Origin: Salinisphaera sp002433465
Lineage (GTDB): Bacteria; Pseudomonadota; Gammaproteobacteria; Nevskiales; Salinisphaeraceae
DNA length: 64,000 nt
Assembly (NCBI RefSeq): GCF_040361435.1
Contig: NZ_APNL01000004.1
Location: 62,001 to 126,000 of the forward strand
Direction of reading: 5' to 3'
The position numbers and the translations under genes were made by a program. Under the pieces are notes generated by a model that saw only the letters and a list, made by a program, of their open reading frames with translations, did no database searches and was not told where the DNA came from. This document shows positions 1 to 8,112 of this stretch, one piece after another. How positions within the stretch are numbered: position 1 is the stretch's first letter; each line of letters opens with the position of its first letter.

Positions 1-753
1 TCGATTGCCGCGGGGCTGGGCATGAGTCGCGGCCTGCCGGTGCTGGGCGTGCATCATATGGAGGGCCATCTGCTGTCGCCGCTGCTCGAACAACGTCGTC
101 CTGCCTTTCCGTTTGTCGCGCTGCTGGTGTCCGGCGGCCATACGCTGCTCGTGCGGGTCGACGGGGTGGGCCGCTACAGCGTGCTGGGCGAGAGCCTCGA
201 CGATGCGGTGGGCGAGGCTTTCGACAAATGCGCCAAGATGCTGGCGCTGGGATATCCCGGCGGGCCGGCGTTGGCCGAGCTTGCCGCGAACGGGCGGCGC
301 GATGCCCACGATTTTCCGCGGCCCATGCTCAAGCGCCCCGGGCTGGATTTCTCCTTCTCCGGACTCAAGACCGCGGTCATGCTCGCGGTCAAGGCCGCCG
401 ACGACACGCCGCAGGCCCACGCGGATATCGCGGCGAGCTTCGAGCAGGCGGTGGTAGATACGCTGGTCGCCAAGTGCGCGCGTGCGCTCAAACAGACCGG
501 ATTGTCTCGACTGGTGGTGGCCGGGGGCGTCGGCGCGAATCGCCACCTGCGGGACACGCTGGCCGAGCGCGGCGAGCGGGACGGATTCGAGCTGTATTTC
601 CCGCAGTCACAATTCTGTACCGATAATGCAGCCATGATTGCGCTGGCGGGGAGTTTGCGCGCCGAAGAAATGCATAGCGGCATCGCCAGTGCCGATGCCG
701 TGGCGCGTTGGCCGCTGGATACTCTGACGGTGCCCGGCGTGCAGAGCGCATAG
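1..753 (+). CDS. tsaD: TsaD, tRNA N6-threonylcarbamoyladenosine transferase (5' end missing)
   Basis: Catalytic subunit that transfers threonylcarbamoyl from TC-AMP to A37 of ANN-decoding tRNAs in the cytoplasm. The frame is open from base 1, so the gene begins before the window; about 250 C-terminal residues are present of roughly 340 in the family. Visible family motifs are the metal-binding HMEGH, SGGHTLL, GEAFDKCAKML, DFSFSGLKTA, VAGGVGANRHLR and the C-terminal TDNAAMIA with its metal-ligand Asp. An internal ATG at 22 lies inside the conserved domain and is not the start. TsaC, which makes the TC-AMP substrate, is encoded at 8113-8712. Next to folB, as in several proteobacteria. Confidence 0.96.
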   Translation, partial: SIAAGLGMSRGLPVLGVHHMEGHLLSPLLEQRRPAFPFVALLVSGGHTLLVRVDGVGRYSVLGESLDDAVGEAFDKCAKMLALGYPGGPALAELAANGRRDAHDFPRPMLKRPGLDFSFSGLKTAVMLAVKAADDTPQAHADIAASFEQAVVDTLVAKCARALKQTGLSRLVVAGGVGANRHLRDTLAERGERDGFELYFPQSQFCTDNAAMIALAGSLRAEEMHSGIASADAVARWPLDTLTVPGVQSA

Positions 754-878
754 CGACACGCAGGGCGGCGCGATCGGCATTTTGCTGGCGAGCGGTTGGG
801 TGACCGGTGATACTATTGCGCGTGATCGACGGTAGCCGCCGTGCATAGACCGCGGTAGGCAGGTTTTCGGGAGGCGAT

Positions 879-1235
879 TTGGACACGATCTTCATCGAAC
901 AGCTCGCGGTGGATGCCGTGATTGGCGTCTACGATTGGGAACGTGAGGCCGCCCAGCGGCTGTTCATCGATCTGGATATCGGGTTTTCGATCCGCGATGC
1001 TGCCGCCGACGACGACGTCGACCAGACCCTGGATTATCAGGCGGTCGCCGAGCGCGTCCATGCGTTCGTGAGTGCGAGCCGCTACCACCTGATCGAGACG
1101 TTGGCCGAGGAAATCGCGCGCTTGCTGCTCGCCGATTTCGAGGCGTTCAAGGTGACCGTGCGGGTCAGCAAGCCGGGTGCGATAGACCAGGCTGCCAATG
1201 TCGGGGTCCGGGTGACGCGTTCTAGCGAAGCATGA
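879..1235 (+). CDS. folB: Dihydroneopterin aldolase FolB
   Basis: Cleaves 7,8-dihydroneopterin to 6-hydroxymethyl-dihydropterin and glycolaldehyde in folate synthesis. The 118-residue length is normal for the family. Visible are GVYDWER near residue 16, TLDYQAV near 50, LIETLAEEIA at 71-80 and the catalytic-lysine segment VSKPGAI (K98). The start is a TTG at 879 preceded by a good Shine-Dalgarno stretch (GGGAGG, about 869-874). The last codons overlap folK by 4 bases (ATGA), so the two consecutive pathway enzymes are translationally coupled. Confidence 0.95.
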   Translation: MDTIFIEQLAVDAVIGVYDWEREAAQRLFIDLDIGFSIRDAAADDDVDQTLDYQAVAERVHAFVSASRYHLIETLAEEIARLLLADFEAFKVTVRVSKPGAIDQAANVGVRVTRSSEA

Positions 1236-1732
1236 CGCCGGCGGTGGTCGGCATCGGCAGCAACGTGTCGCCGCATGCCCACATCGCGCTCGCCCTGGAT
1301 ATTCTCGAACAGAGCTTCGGCCCATTATCGACATCGTCGGTTTATCGCTGCCCGCCGGTCGGCATGGCCGGGGCGGATTTCTTGAACCTCGTGGCCCGGT
1401 TCGAAACCGCGGCGCCGCTTGCCGAGCTGTGCGCTCAGCTGCGCGATATCGAAGCCGCCTGCGGGCGGGATCGAGCGGCCGCCCAGACGCCGCCGTGTAT
1501 CGATATTGATCTGCTGTTGTTCGGCAACACGGTACGCGAGCGCGATCCCGAGCTACCTCGCGCCGATATTCTTGCCCACGCCTTCGTGCTCGGCCCCTTG
1601 GCCGAATTGCTGCCTGCCGCGCGTCATCCGGTATGCGGCCGTCGCTACGATGCGCTATGGGCGCAAATGGCGGCGCGTTCGATCAGGCTCGAGCCCATCG
1701 CGCTAAGCCGCGATGCGCCGTTGACGCCCTGA
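1232..1732 (+). CDS. folK: HPPK, 2-amino-4-hydroxy-6-hydroxymethyldihydropteridine diphosphokinase FolK
   Basis: Pyrophosphorylates the product of FolB with ATP before DHPS. The 166-residue protein has the N-terminal GIGSNVSPHAHI strand-loop, the substrate segment PPVGMAGADFLN and the Mg-binding IDIDLLLFG. The odd point is that the usual (G)PRxxDxD arginine (R92 in E. coli numbering) is replaced: the protein reads QTPPCIDID. The frame is otherwise intact and the flanking folB and uppP genes are normal. It is either a divergent but active HPPK or one with altered kinetics. Family assignment is firm; the missing Arg is seen directly. Confidence 0.9.
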   Translation: MTPAVVGIGSNVSPHAHIALALDILEQSFGPLSTSSVYRCPPVGMAGADFLNLVARFETAAPLAELCAQLRDIEAACGRDRAAAQTPPCIDIDLLLFGNTVRERDPELPRADILAHAFVLGPLAELLPAARHPVCGRRYDALWAQMAARSIRLEPIALSRDAPLTP

Positions 1733-1851
1733 CCACGCACCCGAAACCAAAACGTAACGCTTGCATGAACATGCGCACGCTATAGTGCGCGCTCTTTACG
1801 GCCGATAGGCGCACATACGCAGCCGACAGTTTCCTTGCCCGGGGCGAGTCT
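1733..1851 (+). promoter_or_regulatory. folK-uppP intergenic region with a possible -10 box
   Basis: The 119-base spacer carries TATAGT at 1781-1786, a good match to a sigma-70 -10 element, with TTGCAT at 1761-1766. The spacing between them is only 14 bases, shorter than the usual 16-18, so the -35 assignment is weak. It could provide uppP with its own promoter. Confidence 0.25.
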
Positions 1852-2658
1852 ATGGAGTGGTATCAGATGGTGGTGCTTGCGATCGTGCAGGGCATCACCG
1901 AATTTCTGCCGATTTCGAGTTCGGCCCATCTCATTCTGGTCCCGCATTTTCTTGGCTGGCCCGATCAGGGTCTCGGCTTCGATCTGGCCATGCATCTGGG
2001 CACGCTGGTCGCAGTGCTGGCGTATTTCAGGCACGACGTGGCTCGGCTCTGGCAGGCCTGGGTTCAATCCATGACGCGTGGCCGGCGCGACGGCGACGTC
2101 GCTATGGCCTGGGGGCTGCTGCTGGCCACGATGCCGGCCATCGCGTTCGGGCTGGTCCTGGGCCTTGTCGGCGAATCCATGCTGCGCATCCCCGGTGTGA
2201 TCGCGACCACGAGCATTGTGTTCGGTATCGCGCTGGGGTGGGTGGATTCGCGCGCGCCCCGCACGCGCGAACCTGATCAGATCGGCTGGCGTGCCTATCT
2301 GGCCATCGGTCTGGCACAGGCGATCGCGCTGATTCCGGGGGCCTCGCGTTCCGGTATGACCATACTCGGCGCGCGTGCATGCGGGCTGAATCGTCAGGCT
2401 GCGGCGCGCGTTGCCTTCTATCTTGCGATTCCGATCACCACAGCCGCGATTGCGTTCGAAACGGTGTTGTTGCTGCAAACCCCTGCGGAGGATGCCTGGG
2501 CCTCAATGGCCATGGCCGCCGTGCTTGCCGGCATCAGCGCGTTTGCCGCCATCCACTATTTTCTGCGCATGCTGCAATCGGTTGGCATGATGCCGTTCGT
2601 GGTCTATCGCGTGCTTCTGGGCATCGCCCTGTTCGCGATCTTTGGATGGAACGGCTGA
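1852..2658 (+). CDS. uppP: Undecaprenyl-diphosphatase UppP (BacA)
   Basis: Integral membrane phosphatase that regenerates undecaprenyl phosphate, the lipid carrier for peptidoglycan, O-antigen and other glycans; it also confers bacitracin tolerance. The length, 268 residues, is typical. The two signature motifs are present: EFLPISSSAHLILVP near residues 17-31 (catalytic Glu and Ser-rich loop) and PGASRSGMTI near 164-173. Multiple hydrophobic helices run throughout. It transcribes away from folK and converges on cca. Its carrier product would serve the glycosyltransferase clusters later in the window. Confidence 0.96.
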   Translation: MEWYQMVVLAIVQGITEFLPISSSAHLILVPHFLGWPDQGLGFDLAMHLGTLVAVLAYFRHDVARLWQAWVQSMTRGRRDGDVAMAWGLLLATMPAIAFGLVLGLVGESMLRIPGVIATTSIVFGIALGWVDSRAPRTREPDQIGWRAYLAIGLAQAIALIPGASRSGMTILGARACGLNRQAAARVAFYLAIPITTAAIAFETVLLLQTPAEDAWASMAMAAVLAGISAFAAIHYFLRMLQSVGMMPFVVYRVLLGIALFAIFGWNG

Positions 2659-2659
2659 C

Positions 2660-2676
2660 GCGGTCGAGGTGACCGC
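2660..2676. terminator. Short stem-loop between convergent uppP and cca
   Basis: A perfect 6-bp stem GCGGTC/GACCGC with a 5-base loop lies in the 24-base gap between two convergent stop codons. There is no T tract on either side, so intrinsic termination is doubtful; it may only mark the transcript ends. Confidence 0.3.
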
Positions 2677-2682
2677 CGGTAA

Positions 2683-3906
2683 TCAGCGTCGCCCGATCGC
2701 CTCGGCTATCGCACGTACGCGCTCGCGTTTGAGTGCGGCGCCGATCTCCGGTCCGCGCAGCCCGCTCGCGGCGAGCTCGCCGGCATCGATCGAGCGGGCG
2801 GCGGCGAACGCGGCGCGCGCGGTCTTCGGCTGTTCGTACTGGCGTTTTTCGAAGCCCAGGCGACCGTGTACGTCGGCCACACACACGGCGATCAGCACGT
2901 CGAGTCGTTCCGGCCGGCGAAACGCATCGATACCTTCGAACACCTCCAGCATGGTGGCCGGACGCAGTTCGTGCATGCGATGGATATGCGTATGCCAGCG
3001 CGTGACCACGGCCGCGGCTTCGCGCACGGCCTTGGGTACGCCCAGCCGACGACTGCAGGCCTGGGCCAGCGGCACGCCCGCGGCTTCGTGGCCGTGATGG
3101 CCGGGCAGAATACGGGTGGGCGTGCGTGCCTTGCCGTAGTCGTGGCATAACGCGCCATAGCGCGCTGCAAGTGGCTCGTTGGCGGCGGCGGTCTGAGCAA
3201 GAACCAGCAGTGTATGCACGCCGGAGTCGATCTCCGGGTGATGGCGTATGGGTTGAATCACGCCAAACAGCGCATCCAGTTCGGGAAACAGCCGCGCCAG
3301 CGCACCGCATTCGCGTAACAGGTAGAAGAACAAATGCGGTTCGTCGTGCATGAGTGCGCGCTCGGTCTCGGCCCAGACCCGCTCGGGCACGAGATGGTCG
3401 ACTTCGCCCGAACTGACCATGTCCCGTAGCAGGGTCATCGTCTCGTCGGCCACGCGAAAGCCCAGCGGCGCAAAGCGTGCGTAGTAGCGGGCCAGACGCA
3501 ACAGCCGCACCGGGTCTTCGACGAACGCCGGTGAGACATGGCGCAACACCCGTGCTTCAAGGTCGGCCCGGCCGCCGCAGGGGTCCACCACGGTGCCATC
3601 TTCGCCGCGCGCCATCGCGTTGATGGTCAGGTCGCGTCGAACCAGGTCGTCTTCGAGGCTGACGTCGGCGCCGGTATGGAACACGAAGCCGTGATAGCCG
3701 TGCCCGTGCTTGCGTTCGGTGCGGGCCAGCGCATGCTCTTCATTACTCTCAGGATCGAGAAAGACCGGAAAGTCGCGCCCCACCGGCCGATAGCCGGCCG
3801 CGCTCATCTGCTCGGGGGTGGCGCCTACCACCACCCAGTCGCGATCGGATACGGGTAGCCCCAGCCATTCGTCGCGCAGCGCACCGCCTACCAGATAACG
3901 TTGCAT
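2683..3906 (-). CDS. cca: Multifunctional CCA tRNA nucleotidyltransferase
   Basis: Adds or repairs the 3'-CCA end of tRNAs. The 407-residue protein is of the gammaproteobacterial class: the N-terminal nucleotidyltransferase head has GGALRDEWLG and SDRDWVVVGAT, followed by RRDLTINAMA and EDPVRLLRLARYYARF (neck). A C-terminal HD phosphohydrolase domain follows with CHDYGKA near residue 255, as in the 2',3'-cyclic phosphodiesterase/phosphatase-bearing Cca of E. coli. It starts at an ATG 12 bases downstream of the slt stop and is probably cotranscribed with slt. Confidence 0.96.
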   Translation of the reverse strand: MQRYLVGGALRDEWLGLPVSDRDWVVVGATPEQMSAAGYRPVGRDFPVFLDPESNEEHALARTERKHGHGYHGFVFHTGADVSLEDDLVRRDLTINAMARGEDGTVVDPCGGRADLEARVLRHVSPAFVEDPVRLLRLARYYARFAPLGFRVADETMTLLRDMVSSGEVDHLVPERVWAETERALMHDEPHLFFYLLRECGALARLFPELDALFGVIQPIRHHPEIDSGVHTLLVLAQTAAANEPLAARYGALCHDYGKARTPTRILPGHHGHEAAGVPLAQACSRRLGVPKAVREAAAVVTRWHTHIHRMHELRPATMLEVFEGIDAFRRPERLDVLIAVCVADVHGRLGFEKRQYEQPKTARAAFAAARSIDAGELAASGLRGPEIGAALKRERVRAIAEAIGRR

Positions 3907-3918
3907 GGCCTTGGCGCG

Positions 3919-5841
3919 CTAGCGGCTGGCGGTCTGTTCGCCGTAGCCGGGTTTGATGTCGTCGATGCGGTCGTCCAGCGGCACGATGTTTTCGTGCAGG
4001 CGCGACTGGAAAACGGTCATGTGCGACATCGCCCGCTGTACGTAATTGCGGGTTTCGGTATAGGGGATATTGGCGATCCAGATGGTCGGGTCCATGTCGT
4101 CATCGGGTAGCCAGCGCGCAATGCGCTGTGGGCCGGCGTTGTAGCTGGCGGTGGCCATGGCGATGTTGCCATCCCAGCGCTCGAGCATCTGCGCGAGATA
4201 GCCCGTACCCAGCTGGATATTGATTTCCGGCACGGTCAGCGCGCTGCTCGACGGCGCGGCCGCGTTCATGCGCCGGGCGACCAGACGCGCCGTGCCCGGC
4301 AGCAGCTGCATCAACCCGACGGCGCCCGCAGACGAGCGGATCGCGGGTTGAAACAGCGATTCGGTACGCATGATAGCGAACACATAGGCCGGGTCGAGGT
4401 CGTTATTGTCGGCGAACTGGCGTACCGCATCGCTGTAGGGCGTGGGATAGCGGATATCCAGATCGTCCCAGTAGTCGGCCCTGGCGAGGGTGATGATTGC
4501 GCGCGAATGCCAGCCCCATTCATGTGCGATGCGTGCGGCCTGGCCGAGCGCGGCCGGGTCGAGACCGTCGATTACGACATTCCATTCCTGTCCGGCGGCA
4601 TGGTCCATGCCCAGCGCGCGCAGCTCGTTGGCGCGCGCCAACGCCGGCTTGGCTTCGACACGGGCACGCACGGCGCGATCAACCGCGAGCGGGCGTTCAT
4701 TCAGGCTGTAATCCTGGTTGAGCGCGTCGGCCGCGAGGTAGCCGTGGTAGCTGCGCTCTTTCGCCAGCGGCGCATACAGCGCGCGGGCCTGTTCGCTACG
4801 GCCCATGGCCTCGAGTGCACGGGCGTGCCAGTAGCGCCACTCCTCGTCGTCGGCGATCGCAGGGGGCAGATCGTTGATGGCATCGACCACCAGCGGCCAG
4901 CGCTGGTTGTAGATCGCGGCCCTGATTTCCCAGCCGAGCGCATGCTCGTCGTCGCGCATGCGGTTATGGTCCATGCGCGCGAACCAGACCAGGGCCTGCG
5001 ATTTCTGGCCCTGGGCATAGAGCAGGGCCAGCTGGCGCTTCATGTCGTGACGCTGGGCTTCGTCGAGCTGCAGGCGGTCGGCCAGCGGCGTGAACAGATC
5101 GGCCGCGCCGTCCAGGTTGCGCAGGGCATAGCGTTTGAACGCATAGACGGCGATATCGCCGTCGAGCCCGGCGGAGGCGTGGTTCAGATTCGCCGGGGTT
5201 TCGGCCACGTTGAGCCATTGTTCGGTCTGTGTGCGCCGATCGGCCGGCAGCTGGCGCGCCAGATAACGGGTCAGCCCATACTGGCCGGCGAGCACGGCCA
5301 GGCGTGCGCGTTCGAGAATTTCATCCGCGCCGAGCAGGCCCTGACGCTCGAGCCAGGCGAATACCGGGTCGCAGGCGTCCGGCTGGCTGCGACCGACCCG
5401 CCAGAGCGCGAGCGCGTCGTCGCGTGGGTTTTCGCCCATCTGGATACGGGCGTTGACGGCGCGACAGGTCGCCGTTGTGCCGTCGCTGTCGCGCGTATTG
5501 GCCAGCAGCATCGACCAGCGCCCGCGGCGCGCGAGGCTCGGCAGCCAGTTGCGGCGCAGGCTTTCAGCTGGCGGCAGGTCCGGGTTGGCGCTGATGAACG
5601 ACTGGATCTGGCTGTCGAGCGCCGTGTTGGCGTTCGTGTCCAGGCGGTAGCGCAACTCCGCCGCGCTCAGGTAGTTGTAGAGCGGGTAGGTTTGCAGCTG
5701 GGAGCGCAGGTCCGGGTGCGCGTCGAGGCGGCCCTGCTGGGCGGCGGCGAGCGCATCACGGAAGACTGCCCGTTGAGAGCCGTCGGCGGCCACGCTCGTG
5801 CCCGCGCAGAGCAATAGTACGGCCAGAAAACACAGGCGCAT
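3919..5841 (-). CDS. slt: Soluble lytic murein transglycosylase Slt
   Basis: Periplasmic enzyme that cleaves the MurNAc-GlcNAc bond with formation of 1,6-anhydroMurNAc. The chosen ATG gives a classical signal peptide (MRLCFLAVLLLCAGTSVAA); a GTG 27 bases upstream (5868) is possible but adds nine polar residues in front of it. A long alpha-helical superhelical (U- and L-type) region precedes the C-terminal SLT domain, which has the catalytic-Glu motif RTESLFQPAIRSSAGAVGL near residue 490, then MQLLPGTAR and ASYNAGPQRIARW. The length, about 640 residues, matches Slt70. Confidence 0.94.
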   Translation of the reverse strand: MRLCFLAVLLLCAGTSVAADGSQRAVFRDALAAAQQGRLDAHPDLRSQLQTYPLYNYLSAAELRYRLDTNANTALDSQIQSFISANPDLPPAESLRRNWLPSLARRGRWSMLLANTRDSDGTTATCRAVNARIQMGENPRDDALALWRVGRSQPDACDPVFAWLERQGLLGADEILERARLAVLAGQYGLTRYLARQLPADRRTQTEQWLNVAETPANLNHASAGLDGDIAVYAFKRYALRNLDGAADLFTPLADRLQLDEAQRHDMKRQLALLYAQGQKSQALVWFARMDHNRMRDDEHALGWEIRAAIYNQRWPLVVDAINDLPPAIADDEEWRYWHARALEAMGRSEQARALYAPLAKERSYHGYLAADALNQDYSLNERPLAVDRAVRARVEAKPALARANELRALGMDHAAGQEWNVVIDGLDPAALGQAARIAHEWGWHSRAIITLARADYWDDLDIRYPTPYSDAVRQFADNNDLDPAYVFAIMRTESLFQPAIRSSAGAVGLMQLLPGTARLVARRMNAAAPSSSALTVPEINIQLGTGYLAQMLERWDGNIAMATASYNAGPQRIARWLPDDDMDPTIWIANIPYTETRNYVQRAMSHMTVFQSRLHENIVPLDDRIDDIKPGYGEQTASR

Positions 5842-5911
5842 GGTGATGGAGGCGTTGGAGCTATTCACAGCCGCGAGTGTAACGCACGGCGGGCAGCCTG
5901 GCGGGCGTTAG

Positions 5912-6187
5912 GGAAGCTCTGCATAAATCTGTCACGGTCGCGCCGGCGTGCTTTGCGCGTGATTGACAAGGAAGTGAGAGCGTAGCGTGCTCGTTGCACG
6001 GTAGCGAACACTGACGCCGATCAAGCGCGCGCAAAGCCGGCGGCCCGCAAGGGGTTCGGCCTCACAGACGCCGCGGCTGCGTTGCCAAGCTTGACCTGCC
6101 AAAAAGGCAGGCGCTGCGCTTGGACGCCTTGCCGCACCGTCTGTGAGGACTCGAACGCGATCCGTGAGAGGTTTATGCAGAGCTTCC
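5912..6187. mobile_element. 276-bp MITE-like element with terminal inverted repeats and TTAG target duplication
   Basis: The ends are 26-bp inverted repeats (5912-5937 and 6162-6187) beginning GGAAGCTCTGCATAAA and differing at two positions. Both sides carry the same tetranucleotide TTAG (5908-5911 and 6188-6191). The interior holds no plausible coding sequence but several nested inverted repeats, including CTCACAGACG/CGTCTGTGAG and a hairpin CCTGCC-aaaaa-GGCAGG. GGAAG-type ends and YTAR duplications are known for IS5-group insertion sequences, so I infer a non-autonomous derivative. The right duplication contains the oxyR stop codon. Confidence 0.85.
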
Positions 6188-7150
6188 TTAGTTCGCTTGC
6201 GTATCGTCGTCGACGTTGACGGCCACCGCGTCGGGCAGCAGCGTAACCCCGCTCGGGTCGCACTGCATGACCGCATCGTGCAGGGCCGTAATCGCTCGTG
6301 GGCGGGGAAAGCTCTTGCGCCAGGCGATGGCAATACGGCGCATGGGCGCATCGCCGGCAAAGGGGCGTGTTTCCAGCAGGCGCGACTCTTCCGACAGGCC
6401 GGGGATCGACGAGCGCGGTAGTACCGTCACGCCGAGGCCGCTGGCGACCATGTGACGAATGGTTTCCAGGCTGGAGCCGGAATGGGGCTGACGTTCGCGC
6501 TCGCGGTCGCGACAGTCCTCGCATAGCGCGAGCACCTGATCGCGAAAACAGTGCCCTGGCCCGAGCAGGAGCAGATCCTCCTCGGCGAGTTCGTTGGCAT
6601 CGATTTCGTCGCGCCGGGTCCAGCGGTGCGTTTGTGGCATAACCACGACGAACGACTCGTCGTACAACGGCCAGCTTGCCAAACCGCCGACCTCGTAGGG
6701 CATGGCCACGATTACCGCGTCGAGTTCGTTGTTACGCAGCTGCTGGGTAAGCGCGCCGGTAAAGTTTTCTTCGATGATCAACGGCATGTCCGGCGTGCTT
6801 TCGCGCAGTGCCGGAATCAGGTGTGGCAGCAGATAAGGGCCGACGGTATAGATCACGCCCAGCCGCAGCGGTCCCTTGAGCTCGTCGCGGCCCTGTTCGG
6901 CCACCGTTTCCAGTGCGCTGACCTCGCCCAGAATCCGATAGGCCTGTTCGATGATGCGGCGGCCGATCGGCGTGACCCGGGCCTCGCCGCGATTGCGTTC
7001 GAATACGGTGACGCCCAGCTCGCTTTCGAGCTTCTTGACCGCCACCGACAGCGTGGGCTGACTCACAAAGGCGCGCTTGGCGGCCCGGCCAAAATGGCGT
7101 TCCTTGTCGAGCGCGATCAGATAGCGCAGTTCGGTGAGCGTGATATGCAT
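6188..7150 (-). CDS. oxyR: LysR-type hydrogen-peroxide sensor OxyR
   Basis: Transcription factor activated by disulfide formation on peroxide stress. The 320-residue protein has an N-terminal winged helix-turn-helix (HFGRAAKRAFVSQPTLSVAV, about residues 19-38) and a LysR effector domain. The diagnostic redox motif GPGHCFRDQVLALC places Cys201 and Cys210 nine apart, exactly as C199/C208 of E. coli OxyR. A third cysteine follows at 213 (CEDC), which is unusual. The TAA stop lies in the target duplication of the adjoining MITE, so the original downstream sequence is displaced by 276 bp. Same strand as hemF upstream, with a 36-base gap. Confidence 0.93.
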   Translation of the reverse strand: MHITLTELRYLIALDKERHFGRAAKRAFVSQPTLSVAVKKLESELGVTVFERNRGEARVTPIGRRIIEQAYRILGEVSALETVAEQGRDELKGPLRLGVIYTVGPYLLPHLIPALRESTPDMPLIIEENFTGALTQQLRNNELDAVIVAMPYEVGGLASWPLYDESFVVVMPQTHRWTRRDEIDANELAEEDLLLLGPGHCFRDQVLALCEDCRDRERERQPHSGSSLETIRHMVASGLGVTVLPRSSIPGLSEESRLLETRPFAGDAPMRRIAIAWRKSFPRPRAITALHDAVMQCDPSGVTLLPDAVAVNVDDDTQAN

Positions 7151-7186
7151 CGCGTGACGAATCTCATCCTTCGACCGGCTTACGGC

Positions 7187-8110
7187 TTAATTCTCGCCGA
7201 GCCAGTCGCGAGGGCGAAGAAAATCCTCGTAGAGCGCGGCTTCGGGGCTGCCGGGTATGGGCTTGTAGCCATATTGCCACGATGCCAGCGGCGGCATCGA
7301 CATCAGGATGGACTCGGTACGCCCGCGCGATTGCAGGCCGAACAGGGTGCCGCGATCGTAGACGAGGTTGAACTCGACATAGCGCCCGCGCCGATAGAGC
7401 TGGAAATCGCGCTCACGCTCGCCGTAGGCGTGGTCACGACGGCGTTCGACGATCGGCACATAGGCATCGATAAACGCCTGGCCGACGCTGCGTATGAACG
7501 CAAAGCTGTCCTCGAAGCCGAGCTCGTCGAAATCGTCGAAGAACAGGCCGCCCACGCCGCGGGTTTCTTCCCGGTGCGGCAAATAGAAGTATTCGTCGCA
7601 CCAGGCCTTGAAGCGAGTATAGAGATCGTCGCCAAACGGCGCACAGGCATCGCGCGCGGCCTCGTGCCACGCAATCGCGTCTTCTTCGAAGGGGTAATAG
7701 GGCGTCAGGTCGAAGCCGCCGCCGAACCACCACACCGGGTCCTCGCCGTCTTTTTCGGCGACGAAAAAACGCACGTTGGCGTGCGCGGTGGGCGCATAAG
7801 GATTGCGCGGGTGGATGACCACCGACACGCCGGTGGCAATGAACGAACGGCCGGCAAGCTCGGGGCGGCGTGCGGAAGCCGAGGCCGGCAGGTTGTCGCC
7901 GGTGACCCGCGAGAAATTCACGCCCGCACGCTCGAAGGTGTCGCCCTCGGCGAGCACGCGGGTGTCGCCGCCGCCGCCGGCCGGGCGCTGCCAGGCATCG
8001 ATATGAAAATCCAGACCCGGTTCCAGGTCGGCCAGGCGCTGGCAGATATGGTCCTGCAGTTCGCGAAACCAGGCGATGACGCGATCGGAATCGATGCTAT
8101 CGGCGCTCAT
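7187..8110 (-). CDS. hemF: Oxygen-dependent coproporphyrinogen III oxidase HemF
   Basis: Converts coproporphyrinogen III to protoporphyrinogen IX with O2 in heme synthesis. The 307-residue length is standard. Conserved segments include FGGGFDLTPYYPFEEDA, the HEAARDAC helix, FKAWCDEYFYLPHR, ETRGVGGLFFDDF and the C-terminal ESILMSMPPLASW. Two bases separate its ATG from the tsaC stop upstream, so both belong to the topA-tsaC-hemF transcription unit. Two other heme genes, hemB and hemE, lie elsewhere in the window. Confidence 0.97.
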   Translation of the reverse strand: MSADSIDSDRVIAWFRELQDHICQRLADLEPGLDFHIDAWQRPAGGGGDTRVLAEGDTFERAGVNFSRVTGDNLPASASARRPELAGRSFIATGVSVVIHPRNPYAPTAHANVRFFVAEKDGEDPVWWFGGGFDLTPYYPFEEDAIAWHEAARDACAPFGDDLYTRFKAWCDEYFYLPHREETRGVGGLFFDDFDELGFEDSFAFIRSVGQAFIDAYVPIVERRRDHAYGERERDFQLYRRGRYVEFNLVYDRGTLFGLQSRGRTESILMSMPPLASWQYGYKPIPGSPEAALYEDFLRPRDWLGEN

Positions 8111-8112
8111 GC

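Noticed and set aside
4348..5817. A 489-codon open frame on the + strand opposite slt
   Set aside because: Slt is certain by its SLT motif; this is its shadow with no recognisable protein features.
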